A stretch of 64,000 nucleotides of DNA from Acidicapsa acidisoli (GCF_025685625.1 NZ_JAGSYI010000002.1:1364001-1428000); one strand, 5' to 3'. Counted from the stretch's first letter, positions 17,369 through 24,356 are shown. Made by a program: numbers and translations. The notes: a model not told the origin generated them from the sequence alone.

Positions 17369-18334
17369 ATGTACATGCCCCAAACATTGACGGAAGCGGT
17401 TCGCTACTACCAAGACGAGCAAACCTGCATTGACACCGTGGCCGCTTTGCGCTGGCCAGACGGGAAACCTGTGTGCCCGAAGTGTGGCGTTGCCGAAGGG
17501 GAGCGAAAGCACTATTGGCTGGATACTCAGAAACGCTGGAAATGCTATTTCTGCCGCAAACAGTTCTCCGTCAAGGTGGACAGTGTTTTTGAGGATTCCC
17601 CTCTTGGACTCGACATTTGGCTAGTTGCGCTATGGATGCTATGCAACTGTAAGAACGGAGTAAGCAGCTACGAGATTGCGAGAGAGACAGGCATAGCGCA
17701 GAAATCCGCTTGGCATCTCCTGCACCGGCTTCGCTATGGACTCCAGTCCGAAGACGGCGGCAAGCTCGGATCGGGCGGAAAGATTGTCGAAGTAGACGAG
17801 TCTTTCATAGGCGGTAAAGCCCGCAACATGCACCCTACCAAGCGCAAAAAGGCGATGGAGTACCGTCACAAGGGTAAGACGGTCGTGATGGGGTTCCTAG
17901 AGCGCGGCGGCAAGGTTCGTACCGAAGTCATCGAAGATCGGGATAAGAAGACGCTGCACGGAAAAATTAAACAACATATAGAACCCGGCGCAAGGATCAT
18001 GACTGATGAGTTAGTAGCCTATTTCGGCTTGGATGAAGACTACGCGCACAAGGTCATCAACCACGCAGAGGAATACGTTCGGGGCCATATCCACACGAAT
18101 TCGATGGAGAATTACTGGAGCCTAGTCAAACGCCAGCTAAACGGCACATACATTTCCGTCGAACCGTTTCATTTGTTCCGCTATCTCGACGAACAGACTT
18201 TCCGGTACAACCATCGCTCCACAAAAGAACACCCCGTCAGCAATGCCGATAGATTCGCTCTTGCCTTATCGCAGATCGCGGGAAAGCGGCTACAGTTCAA
18301 AGAATTGACCGGCAAGGTGGATGGGTCATTCTGA
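17369..18334 (+). CDS. tnp: IS1595-family (ISXO2-like) transposase
   Basis: 321 residues. It catalyses cut-and-insert of the surrounding element. A zinc ribbon spans C36, C39, C59 and C62 (CPKC ... WKCYFCRKQF), followed by a helix-turn-helix-like region (SYEIARETGIAQKSAWHLLH). The DDE catalytic core shows VEVDESFIGGK, IMTDELVAYFG and NSMENYWSLVKRQLNGTY. The length matches the family and the frame is intact. Its start overlaps the end of an inverted repeat that probably keeps expression low. A strong terminator follows directly, separating it from the cargo genes. Confidence 0.95.
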   Translation: MYMPQTLTEAVRYYQDEQTCIDTVAALRWPDGKPVCPKCGVAEGERKHYWLDTQKRWKCYFCRKQFSVKVDSVFEDSPLGLDIWLVALWMLCNCKNGVSSYEIARETGIAQKSAWHLLHRLRYGLQSEDGGKLGSGGKIVEVDESFIGGKARNMHPTKRKKAMEYRHKGKTVVMGFLERGGKVRTEVIEDRDKKTLHGKIKQHIEPGARIMTDELVAYFGLDEDYAHKVINHAEEYVRGHIHTNSMENYWSLVKRQLNGTYISVEPFHLFRYLDEQTFRYNHRSTKEHPVSNADRFALALSQIAGKRLQFKELTGKVDGSF

Positions 18335-18359
18335 GGGCGCAAGGAAGCAGAATCGCGGC

Positions 18360-18388
18360 AAGCGGAAGCGTTAGGCTTCCGCTTTTTT
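18360..18388 (+). terminator. Transposase terminator
   Basis: Perfect 10-bp stem AAGCGGAAGC / GCTTCCGCTT with a GTTAG loop and a run of six T, starting 26 bases after the transposase stop. Confidence 0.9.
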
Positions 18389-18394
18389 GCGCTC

Positions 18395-18400
18395 TATAAT
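18395..18400 (+). promoter_or_regulatory. -10 box for the 18433 gene
   Basis: A perfect TATAAT preceded by CTC, with no convincing -35 partner. It predicts a transcript start about 26 bases before the ATG at 18433 and so excludes the upstream in-frame TTG at 18400. Confidence 0.45.
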
Positions 18401-18432
18401 TGCGCGAAATTCATTTCAGATCGGAGAACATA

Positions 18433-18687
18433 ATGGATGATTCAAAGCTAGAAGAGTTACGAACCATTCACAGGGAACTAGCGCGATTGATCGGCAATCA
18501 CCAAGAAGCAATCGAAGGATTTGCTATCGTGATTGCCGCTCTTCGGAAGACATTGCAGGGTGATCCAACTCTTTCAGAAAAATATGAGGCGAATTTTCAA
18601 GTCCTACAAGCCGACGAATCCTCTCGACCCACGCCTCAACAGGCTGGGATGGTTCAGGGGATACTAAGAAACTTGTCTGAGTGGTAG
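18433..18687 (+). CDS. Hypothetical helical protein (transposon cargo)
   Basis: 84 residues starting MDDSKLEELRTIHRELARLI, with GGAGA seven bases before the ATG. It is predicted as two or three amphipathic helices and no membrane segment, and is acidic at the N-terminus. The gene has its own -10 box behind the transposase terminator and a good terminator about 75 bases downstream, so it is a separate transcription unit. No family was recognised. Confidence 0.6.
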   Translation: MDDSKLEELRTIHRELARLIGNHQEAIEGFAIVIAALRKTLQGDPTLSEKYEANFQVLQADESSRPTPQQAGMVQGILRNLSEW

Positions 18688-18761
18688 GAGATTCGAAGTC
18701 CGTTTGCATTTTGGCAAAACTCCGTGCGATGATGTCGCTACAGAGATATGCCACACCGGAA

Positions 18762-18785
18762 ACCCGCCCTGGCAGGCGGGTTTTC
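18762..18785 (+). terminator. Terminator of the 18433 gene
   Basis: ACCCGCC / GGCGGGT stem with a CTGGCA loop followed by TTTTCTATTT. Confidence 0.8.
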
Positions 18786-18805
18786 TATTTGTCGCTAGTA
18801 TATCG

Positions 18806-19006
18806 TTACTCGCGATGTAGCAGGCGATTCCGTTTACAGACTCCGCACGTCCCGCCTTCCTTGGCGCAGTGTTTGCAATATTTGCAATTCTTACAAGCGT
18901 TGCAGGGATCGTTCCCATAACAAGTTGCAAAGTAGGCATCCGCTGAAAGAGTCACGCAAAGAGCCAACATGACCACAAGGGGCCACACCCGGAGAGTTCG
19001 TCGCAT
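18806..19006 (-). CDS. Secreted cysteine-rich small protein (transposon cargo)
   Basis: 66 residues from the ATG at 19006, which has a GAGGTGAGAT ribosome region directly upstream. Residues 1-24 are a clear Sec signal (VWPLVVMLALCVTLSADA). The mature part of about 42 residues holds eight cysteines spaced as C-x5-C-x2-C-x2-C-x2-C-x2-C-x6-C-x2-C, rich in Lys and Asn. The spacing suits metal binding or a disulfide knot outside the cytoplasm. It could be a small toxin, bacteriocin-like peptide or metal-binding peptide, but nothing in the sequence decides. It is on the opposite strand to the preceding gene. Confidence 0.65.
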   Translation of the reverse strand: MRRTLRVWPLVVMLALCVTLSADAYFATCYGNDPCNACKNCKYCKHCAKEGGTCGVCKRNRLLHRE

Positions 19007-19112
19007 ATCTCACCTCGGAAGGTAGGGTGCGAGAATACTACTCCCGATTCAGGAAATGCATGAGAGGAATTATCTGGCCAGAATTATGCGCCGTGGATGC
19101 GCTTTTCTGGTC

Positions 19113-19328
19113 TTAGAAACCCCGAAACATCTCTTCCAACTTCATTTCTAGAGCTTGGGCAATCGCATACAACGTATCGATCCGAGCGGCTACCGCTCCA
19201 TTTTCAATCTGACTCAAGTGTGCTCGTCCAATCTCCGCCATGTCGGCAAGCTGTGTCTGAGACAGGCCGCGCTTTTCCCGCAGGTCACTGAGGCGACGAC
19301 CAAGCCGGACGGGGAAAGAGATTGCCAT
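19113..19328 (-). CDS. XRE-family repressor (transposon cargo)
   Basis: 71 residues, a single helix-turn-helix domain: LGRRLSDLREKRGLSQTQLA, then DMAEIGRAHLSQIENGAVAA and a final helix. The length is that of minimal Cro/C-type regulators, including controller proteins of selfish cassettes. It is transcribed away from the secreted-protein gene at 19405, and a perfect palindrome lies in the 76-base gap between them. It therefore probably controls itself and that gene. Confidence 0.88.
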   Translation of the reverse strand: MAISFPVRLGRRLSDLREKRGLSQTQLADMAEIGRAHLSQIENGAVAARIDTLYAIAQALEMKLEEMFRGF

Positions 19329-19359
19329 TCCCCATGTTTTCTGGTAAGTTCGCCCATAC

Positions 19360-19377
19360 TGTTCGGTTTACCGAACA
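19360..19377. promoter_or_regulatory. Palindromic operator between xre and the 19405 gene
   Basis: TGTTCGGT-TT-ACCGAACA, perfect 8-bp arms with a two-base centre. Its position between two divergent starts and its symmetry fit an operator for the adjacent XRE protein. Confidence 0.7.
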
Positions 19378-19404
19378 ATGAAATTCCCAAAAAAGGTCGC
19401 ACTT

Positions 19405-19917
19405 ATGAATCGCGTCGCGGTCATTGCGCTGCTCGCCCTATGCCCTTTTGCGGTTGCTCAAGCTCCGCAACTCCATAGCGGCTCTACCGTCTTCATCGAA
19501 CCGATGGATGGATACGAAACCTACCTCGCCGCAGCAATCATGAAAAAGCATGTGCCAGTGATTGTGGTGACAGACAAAGAAAAGGCGGATTTCGTGATTA
19601 CCAGCACCGTCTCACACAAAGAGAATTCGCAGCCGGGAGTTGTGATTAACAACCGCGTATCCGCTAACACTGGGAGCAACAACGGCAATAATGACGCTTG
19701 GAACAAGGGATGGGATTCCGGTAGCGGTTACGCTGCGCAGCGCGCTGCATTGGGACATACTATTGCTAGCATCTCAGTGGTAGACGCCAAAACATCTCAG
19801 ATCGTATTTGCCCACTCAGCCGGAAGTTTCCACGCTAATCAGGTACAGAAGACGGCTGAGGATTGCGCCAAGCGCCTGAAGGACTTTATCGACAAATCCG
19901 AAAAGCCCAAGAAATAG
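19405..19917 (+). CDS. Secreted hypothetical protein (transposon cargo)
   Basis: 170 residues starting MNRVAVIALLALCPFAVAQA, a Sec signal with cleavage near AVAQA. The ATG at 19405 has AAGG eight bases upstream, and an in-frame ATG nine codons earlier lacks a ribosome site. The mature part contains strands such as STVFIEPMDGYETYLAAAIM, VPVIVVTDKEKADFVITSTV and SISVVDAKTSQIVFAHSAGS, with a glycine/asparagine-rich loop in the middle. This alternating pattern resembles periplasmic CsgG/LpoB-like nucleotide-fold proteins, but the match is loose. The divergent XRE gene likely controls it. Confidence 0.65.
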   Translation: MNRVAVIALLALCPFAVAQAPQLHSGSTVFIEPMDGYETYLAAAIMKKHVPVIVVTDKEKADFVITSTVSHKENSQPGVVINNRVSANTGSNNGNNDAWNKGWDSGSGYAAQRAALGHTIASISVVDAKTSQIVFAHSAGSFHANQVQKTAEDCAKRLKDFIDKSEKPKK

Positions 19918-19930
19918 ACGTAATGATCCG

Positions 19931-20104
19931 TTACGCTGGCTTGGCTGGGCTATCAGCCGGAACGTATTTGAATTTCCTATGCTTAGAGACTCTTTCCGGC
20001 GCGGCGTTCGCTAGACGATGTTGCATCTCCGCGCGGGGTACGGATACCAACTTGGAGAGCGCTTCGGAGAATCCTTTAGGCGTGGTCGCGGGCTTTTCTG
20101 CCAT
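19931..20104 (-). CDS. 57-residue hypothetical protein (transposon cargo)
   Basis: An open frame starting MAEKPATTPKGFSEALSKLV and ending in PADSPAKPA. It is basic, helical in the middle (AEMQHRLANAAPERVSKHRK) and has proline-rich ends. The codon use looks like coding sequence, but the ribosome site is weak (AGG close to the ATG). Such small basic proteins are common next to mobile-element regulators, sometimes as antitoxins. No partner toxin was identified. Confidence 0.45.
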   Translation of the reverse strand: MAEKPATTPKGFSEALSKLVSVPRAEMQHRLANAAPERVSKHRKFKYVPADSPAKPA

Positions 20105-20157
20105 GCCTAATACTTTACCACTTGCAAAATTTTCTGGAAATGGGGCATACTGCTGGA

Positions 20158-20340
20158 AGTGCCTATGACGGCACCCCGTTCTGAATCGAACAGAGTACCG
20201 TCAGGCCACAGTAGAGGAAAAGGGGCATCACTAGCGCCTCCTTTCTATTGGGTTCACCTCCGTCACTTTTCAGGGCGATTCGGTAGGCCGGTCCCAACCC
20301 CGTTGCGTAGAACCCCGCCGAATGCGGGGTTTTGCTTTTT
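20158..20340 (+). ncRNA. Candidate small RNA ending at a strong terminator
   Basis: A possible promoter TTGCAA (20122-20127), 18 bases, CATACT (20146-20151) points to a start near 20158. No plus-strand gene follows before a strong terminator at 20311-20340. The early part can fold (GTGCC ... GGCAC at 20159-20174). This would be an RNA of about 180 nt partly antisense to the 3' end of the gene at 20270. The evidence is only this arrangement. Confidence 0.3.
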
Positions 20341-20743
20341 GCAACTCTATATCCGATAAATAAGCCTTCCAGTAATGCCTTCCGTCAATCTCTACGGTGT
20401 AGTCCCGCAGTTTCCATCTCGACAGCGCATTGGTGACAACCTGGGAACCAGTTACCACCCCTGCCTTCTGAAGCTCCGCTCTGACCTCTCGTGGCAGCAT
20501 CCCGGCGTTGCCGCTGGCCATCACGATTTCCTTCACCACCTCTATGATCTTCGCCCGCTCCTCGCGCTCCATTCTCACTCGCACTGGCTGCGATGTAGAA
20601 TTGCTTTCCTCAGCTTCCAGAACACCGTGCAAAGATCTTAGGAGCCGATCAATATGCTCCAGTTTTGTCCTCAACGCTTGCCGCTCAGTATGAAGGGTCT
20701 TCAGCCTTTCCTGCACTGCGCTTTTGAACTCTTGCCCTTCCAT
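20270..20743 (-). CDS. Coiled-coil plus winged-helix-like protein (transposon cargo)
   Basis: 157 residues, ATG at 20743 with GGAG five bases upstream. Residues 1-45 are a likely coiled coil (FKSAVQERLKTLHTERQALR...LEHIDRLL). Residues 60-125 look like a winged helix of the type used by restriction-modification or replication accessory proteins: AKIIEVVKEIVMASGNAGML, PREVRAELQKAG, TNALSRWKLRDYTVEIDGRH. This suggests DNA or RNA binding. It is divergent from the second XRE gene across a small palindrome. The last residues are basic and overlap a plus-strand terminator, so the true C-terminus is uncertain. Confidence 0.6.
   Translation of the reverse strand: MEGQEFKSAVQERLKTLHTERQALRTKLEHIDRLLRSLHGVLEAEESNSTSQPVRVRMEREERAKIIEVVKEIVMASGNAGMLPREVRAELQKAGVVTGSQVVTNALSRWKLRDYTVEIDGRHYWKAYLSDIELQKAKPRIRRGSTQRGWDRPTESP
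20311..20340 (+). terminator. Strong plus-strand terminator inside the 3' end of the 20270 gene
   Basis: AACCCCGC / GCGGGGTT stem with a CGAAT loop followed by TTGCTTTTT. It works on the plus strand, although the only confident gene here is on the minus strand, where the same bases encode part of its C-terminus. Confidence 0.75.
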
Positions 20744-20751
20744 GTCTCCAA

Positions 20752-20766
20752 TATAACCACGTTATA
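20752..20766. promoter_or_regulatory. Palindromic operator/-10 region between 20270 and 20776 genes
   Basis: TATAAC-CAC-GTTATA, perfect 6-bp arms. The TATAAC half on the plus strand (20762-20767) lies eight bases before the ATG at 20776 and may serve as -10 box for a leaderless XRE mRNA, so binding would give autoregulation. Confidence 0.5.
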
Positions 20767-20775
20767 ACTACGCTA

Positions 20776-21033
20776 ATGCGCATATCGTCCTCCGTGTCGG
20801 CAATGGCAGACCGAAAGCGCAGTCTTTCGATCCAAGAGCAGATCGGCAAAGCTGTTCGCAAAGCGCGGGGGTTGAATAGAAAGCAATCAGACGTCGCCCG
20901 CAAGGCTGGCATCACACGCTCTTATTTAAGCGATATTGAGAATGGGAAAGTTGATGTATCTGTATTTGTTCTCTATCTGATAGCTAAAGCTATTGGGACC
21001 ACGCTCTCGGAGCTTTTGAGGGACGTGGGTTAG
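20776..21033 (+). CDS. Second XRE-family regulator (transposon cargo)
   Basis: 85 residues with one helix-turn-helix: IQEQIGKAVRKARGLNRKQS, DVARKAGITRSYLSDIENGK and a third helix FVLYLIAKAIGTTLSELL. There is no ribosome site before the ATG at 20776, and an in-frame ATG ten codons later (MADRKRS) is an alternative. The last four codons and the stop lie within the right terminal inverted repeat, so the transposase-binding end doubles as coding sequence. This tight fit shows the gene evolved as part of the element. Confidence 0.82.
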   Translation: MRISSSVSAMADRKRSLSIQEQIGKAVRKARGLNRKQSDVARKAGITRSYLSDIENGKVDVSVFVLYLIAKAIGTTLSELLRDVG

Positions 21034-21050
21034 TCAGCGTAATTATTGCC
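21020..21050 (-). repeat. Right terminal inverted repeat (31 bp)
   Basis: Exact reverse complement of 16504-16534. It contains the stop codon of the XRE gene and the TGACTAACCCA core (21026-21036, minus strand). Confidence 0.92.
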
Positions 21051-21058
21051 AAAATTTT
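21051..21058. repeat. Right 8-bp target-site duplication
   Basis: AAAATTTT, same as at 16496-16503, directly outside the right inverted repeat. Confidence 0.8.
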
Positions 21059-21405
21059 CCTGGGGTTTCAGATCTAAGCCAGCAATTCCGGCGGGCATGT
21101 AAGAAGCATTCAGCACGCATCCATAACCAACGCGTAGGTAGACGCATCGGTATGCGTGGGCCAACCAACCCAGGCCGGAACGGCCACATAAAGAACCACA
21201 CCAGACGCGAGCGTATCGCGATTGGACGGAGAACAGCAGCTCAAAAATCTATCTTTGCGCTAATTTGTGTCAGTCTTGTGTCGAATGAATTCAGAGTTCT
21301 TGCAGGTCGCAGTCACAACAAGTTAGGTAAATTCAAATGCCCCAACTGCGCACCCTATATTTTGGATTTGAAACGGAAAGGAGAATCTTCGATCCCGGTG
21401 CGGAC
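21059..21405. other. Non-coding stretch right of the transposon
   Basis: No gene recognised. A small hairpin ACGCAT-CGGT-ATGCGT sits at 21142-21157 and could end a minus-strand transcript from the 21406 gene, although it lacks a T run. Confidence 0.3.
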
Positions 21406-21672
21406 TTACCGATGTCGAACATCTCCAGGACGAATCGCGGTATTGGCGGCAACCACGGCCATCGGATGCACTGTATGGATTTCCCTGGGCCGGGCAAATA
21501 CCGGCGGCGCCGGATAGCACTGCGCGCAGAAGACCCCATATCTGCTGCGGTGCGCGTGGTTCTCACAAATGTAGTTCTCGCAGGCAAATGAGCATTCAAA
21601 GTACCCCGAGCACTTGTGGAGTGGGGTACCCGGAGGGCTGCAACCTTGTCCGTGGTGCATGCAGGAAGCCAT
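21406..21672 (-). CDS. Small Cys/His-rich protein, possible zinc finger
   Basis: 88 residues from the ATG at 21672, which has GAGG seven bases upstream; an in-frame GTG four codons earlier is possible. The first 50 residues hold a cluster of Cys and His: MHHGQGC, HKCSGYFECSFACENYICEN, HAHRSRYGVFCAQCYP. The spacing C-x5-C-x3-C-x4-C-x2-H-x-H-x7-C-x2-C recalls the AN1-type or other treble-clef zinc fingers. The tail is basic and proline-rich. The frame could be fortuitous, but so many regularly spaced cysteines argue for a real gene. Confidence 0.45.
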   Translation of the reverse strand: MASCMHHGQGCSPPGTPLHKCSGYFECSFACENYICENHAHRSRYGVFCAQCYPAPPVFARPREIHTVHPMAVVAANTAIRPGDVRHR

Positions 21673-22003
21673 TTCACGCCTCACTTTCCACTACGCAGTC
21701 AGCGTATCACTCTTTTGGGGTATTCGGCTAACTTAGGTCACAGATTTTTTATTACCAATCGAGTATACGTATTCATCCCGCAGAACAGGTGCCCGTAGCT
21801 GTCCGCTATGTTCGAGACATGGCATATGGCCCCATGAACAAAGGGTCCCGGCGCGGTCTCGCTACCTGGACTACCCTTCAAAAACGATCCGTGCCAGCCG
21901 GGTTCAGAGGCCCATCCCTTCCAATAACTTGCGGCGTAGACCGGCCCTGCGCCTGTAACTTAAGACTCTCAGTAACCACAATATAGTTACCTAAGTGCAG
22001 GAT
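21673..22003. other. Intergenic stretch before endonuclease IV
   Basis: About 330 bases without a supported gene. Nothing beyond a weak GTAAC/GTTAC repeat near 21972-21990 was seen. Confidence 0.3.
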
Positions 22004-22882
22004 TTATTCCACTAGGCTTTTGAGTACACGAACATTACGCTCATCATCGCCCGGCTCATCCACCGGAGTCTCGGCAATAAAAGCGCAGTGACCAAAGCGT
22101 TCGTCGTTCAGCAGCCTGCGAAACGGCTCGACCCCAATCGTTCCCTGTCCAATATTCTCGTGCCTATCCAGCTTTGACCCGCGCGCAGCCTTGGCGTCAT
22201 TGCAATGCCAGACGCGCACCGATGCAAGTCCCATCGTCGCTTCGATCTGGGCGACCGTCGCCTCGTATCCTTCCGGCGAAACAATGTCATAACCAGCCAC
22301 GTGCGTATGGCAGGTGTCGAGGCAAACGCCAACCGGCGCCGTCGCCCGCAGCCGTTCCACCAGTTCTGCCACCTGCTCAAAACTGCCGCCAAGCGAGAAC
22401 TCCGCTCCTGCTGTGTTCTCAATCAGTATGTGGAAGCCCGTTCCCTGCCACGCCAGCCCGTCAATAGCCCTGGTGATCGACTCTGCGGCAAGCACCAGCC
22501 CCTCTTCGCGCGTCATTCCCTTCCACGAGCCGGGATGCAGCACCAGGTACTCGGCGCCAAGTTGCAGCGCGCGTTCAATCTCCCCGCGAAATGCCGCGAT
22601 GCTCTTCTGTCGCACCTCTTCATTCTGGCTGCACACGTTGACCAGATAGCTGGTATGAATCACCAGCGGTCCAACGTCGTATTTGGCGCGCAGTTCCCGC
22701 ATGCGCTCGCACTGCTCCGGTGCAACCTTGGGAGCCCTCCACATGCGCGGGCTGGAAGAAAAAATCTGGAATGTGTTGGCCCCAATCTCGCGGGCGCGTT
22801 CCACCGCTGTTGAGGCTCCGCCGCCCGTTCCAAGGTGAATCCCAATTCGTCGAATACCGATGTTTTTGTCCGTAGAATGCAT
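22004..22882 (-). CDS. nfo: Deoxyribonuclease IV (AP endonuclease)
   Basis: 292 residues from the ATG at 22882 (MHSTDKNIGIRRIGIHLGTG). The open frame runs 64 codons further up but without similarity. It is a zinc-dependent TIM-barrel enzyme that cuts the backbone 5' of abasic sites in base-excision repair. The conserved ligand segments are present: GIHLG at strand one, IHTSYLVNVCS, EYLVLHPGSWKG, LIENTAGAEFSLGG, GVCLDTCHTHVAGYD, VWHCNDAKAARGSKLDRHEN and FIAETP. The length is typical (about 280-300). It is divergent from nagA, with 97 bases between the two starts. Confidence 0.95.
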   Translation of the reverse strand: MHSTDKNIGIRRIGIHLGTGGGASTAVERAREIGANTFQIFSSSPRMWRAPKVAPEQCERMRELRAKYDVGPLVIHTSYLVNVCSQNEEVRQKSIAAFRGEIERALQLGAEYLVLHPGSWKGMTREEGLVLAAESITRAIDGLAWQGTGFHILIENTAGAEFSLGGSFEQVAELVERLRATAPVGVCLDTCHTHVAGYDIVSPEGYEATVAQIEATMGLASVRVWHCNDAKAARGSKLDRHENIGQGTIGVEPFRRLLNDERFGHCAFIAETPVDEPGDDERNVRVLKSLVE

Positions 22883-22979
22883 AAAGGTTAGTCTAAACCG
22901 GCACAATCCCGTGCGGAACCCGCGCGAAATCAGACCGCCGCAGTGGACTGAGCAGCAGCCCGCCTGCGATGATTTCGCC

Positions 22980-24170
22980 ATGCGAACTGTAATCACCGCT
23001 GCCCGCCTCTGGGATGGCTCCGCCCTGATTCTCAACCCCATTCTGGAGATCGCCGACGGTCGAATCGAGTCCATCCGGTCTCAATCCGAAGGCGAAATTC
23101 CCGCCGGAGCATCCCATAAGGATTTCCCCGGCACAACGCTGGCTCCGGCATTTCTCGATGTGCATATCCACGGCGCAGCCGGCCACGACGTGATGGAAGC
23201 TACGCCCGAAGCGCTGGCGAAGGTCAGCGGATTCCTGGCCTCGCGCGGTACGGGCAATTTCCTCGCCACCACCGTGACCGCTCCGATTGACACGACACTG
23301 CGTTCGCTCGAAGGGCTGTCCAAACGGATCGACGATGCCAAAGGCGCGGATTGGGCTGGCGCACGGCCCTTGGGTATCCATCTCGAAGGACCATTCCTGT
23401 CCCATGCCAAGCGTGGCGTGCATCCGCCGGCGCATTTGCTTGCGCCGGATATTGCGATCTTCGACCGATTCTACGAGGCTGCGGAAGGCAAGATCCGGCT
23501 GATGACGCTGGCTCCCGAACTGCCCGGAGCAGCCGAATTGGCGGCTCATGCGACGGCACGCGGCGTGCGCATCTCCATGGGTCACTCGAATGCGACCGCT
23601 GCGGAGACGAGGACAACGATTGCCGCCGGAGCCTGCTCGGCCACGCATACTTTCAACGCGATGCGGCAGCTCGATCATCGCGAGCCAGGCATTCTCGGCG
23701 CTGTGCTGACGACCGATTCGCTCTATGCCGAACTGATCTGCGACGGCATCCATGTCGATCCGTCGCTGGTGCCGCTTTGGTGGCGGGCGAAGGGCGGAAG
23801 CCGCGCGATTCTGGTAACCGACGCAATGTCTGCCACGGGCATGCCGGAAGGCGAGTACATGCTTGGTGGATTCGCCGTCCAGGTGGCTGACGGTCGCGCA
23901 ACCTCAAAGGATTCTCCTGGCGTGCTGGCTGGAAGCGTGCTGACGCTGGACCGGGCGCTGAAAAACTTTGTCGCCTTCACCGACGCTTCTGTCGAAGAGG
24001 TGCTGCCGCTGCTCACGCGCAATCCGGCGGCGATGACAGGATTTGGCGAGGCTGCCGGGACGCTGCGCGTTGGTGGTGCGGCGGATTTGGTGGCGCTTGG
24101 TGCGGATGGCGCGCTGGTTGCTTCCATAATTGGAGGCCGGATTCAGAGTGCGTTTTCGGCTGGGAATTGA
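22980..24170 (+). CDS. nagA: N-acetylglucosamine-6-phosphate deacetylase
   Basis: 396 residues from the ATG at 22980 (MRTVITAARLWDGSALILNP). It deacetylates GlcNAc-6-P in the cytoplasm during amino-sugar use and cell-wall recycling. Family signs in order: FLDVHIHGAAGHDVMEATPE, LGIHLEGPFLSHAKRGVHPP with the metal-binding Glu, ISMGHSNATAAET, SATHTFNAMRQLDHREPGIL, LVTDAMSATGMPEGEYMLGG with the catalytic Asp, and the C-terminal RVGGAADLVAL. An N-acetylglucosamine kinase homologue occurs 8 kb downstream (32187), which would supply its substrate. Confidence 0.94.
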   Translation: MRTVITAARLWDGSALILNPILEIADGRIESIRSQSEGEIPAGASHKDFPGTTLAPAFLDVHIHGAAGHDVMEATPEALAKVSGFLASRGTGNFLATTVTAPIDTTLRSLEGLSKRIDDAKGADWAGARPLGIHLEGPFLSHAKRGVHPPAHLLAPDIAIFDRFYEAAEGKIRLMTLAPELPGAAELAAHATARGVRISMGHSNATAAETRTTIAAGACSATHTFNAMRQLDHREPGILGAVLTTDSLYAELICDGIHVDPSLVPLWWRAKGGSRAILVTDAMSATGMPEGEYMLGGFAVQVADGRATSKDSPGVLAGSVLTLDRALKNFVAFTDASVEEVLPLLTRNPAAMTGFGEAAGTLRVGGAADLVALGADGALVASIIGGRIQSAFSAGN

Positions 24171-24334
24171 GTGTGGAACAGGTGTAGAACAAATTGTTCC
24201 ACGAGGAACAATTTTGGGGCGGTTCCGGGGTCGAAAGCTGTCAAGCGGGAGTTATTGAAACTCATTTGGTTTCTGCGAGATAAGTTTGCGTTGAATTTGA
24301 GGCTTTTGTGCCTCTGATTTGAGCCTGATTTTCG

Positions 24335-24356
24335 CATATAGCGCTGGCGCTATATG
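24335..24356. repeat. Perfect palindrome after nagA
   Basis: CATATAGCGC-TG-GCGCTATATG, 10-bp arms, ten bases before a second hairpin. No T run follows, so it looks more like a REP-type element than a simple terminator. Confidence 0.55.

Larger units (their letters stand above)
16504..21050. mobile_element. IS1595-family transposon with passenger genes (4547 bp)
   Basis: The element is bounded by perfect 31-bp inverted repeats starting GGCAATAATTACGCTGACTA and an 8-bp AAAATTTT duplication. It encodes an ISXO2/IS1595-type DDE transposase plus nine passenger genes: a CxxC small protein, three hypotheticals, a secreted cysteine-rich peptide, a secreted 170-residue protein, a 57-residue protein and two XRE regulators. 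Several cargo genes have their own terminators. Some IS1595 members are known to carry passengers, but the nature of this set is not recognised. Intact ends and an intact transposase suggest a recent or still active insertion. Confidence 0.9.

Noticed and set aside
16496-21058. A 39-bp terminal inverted repeat including AAAATTTT
   Set aside because: The outer eight bases are palindromic and better explained as the target duplication; the true repeat is the inner 31 bp beginning GG.
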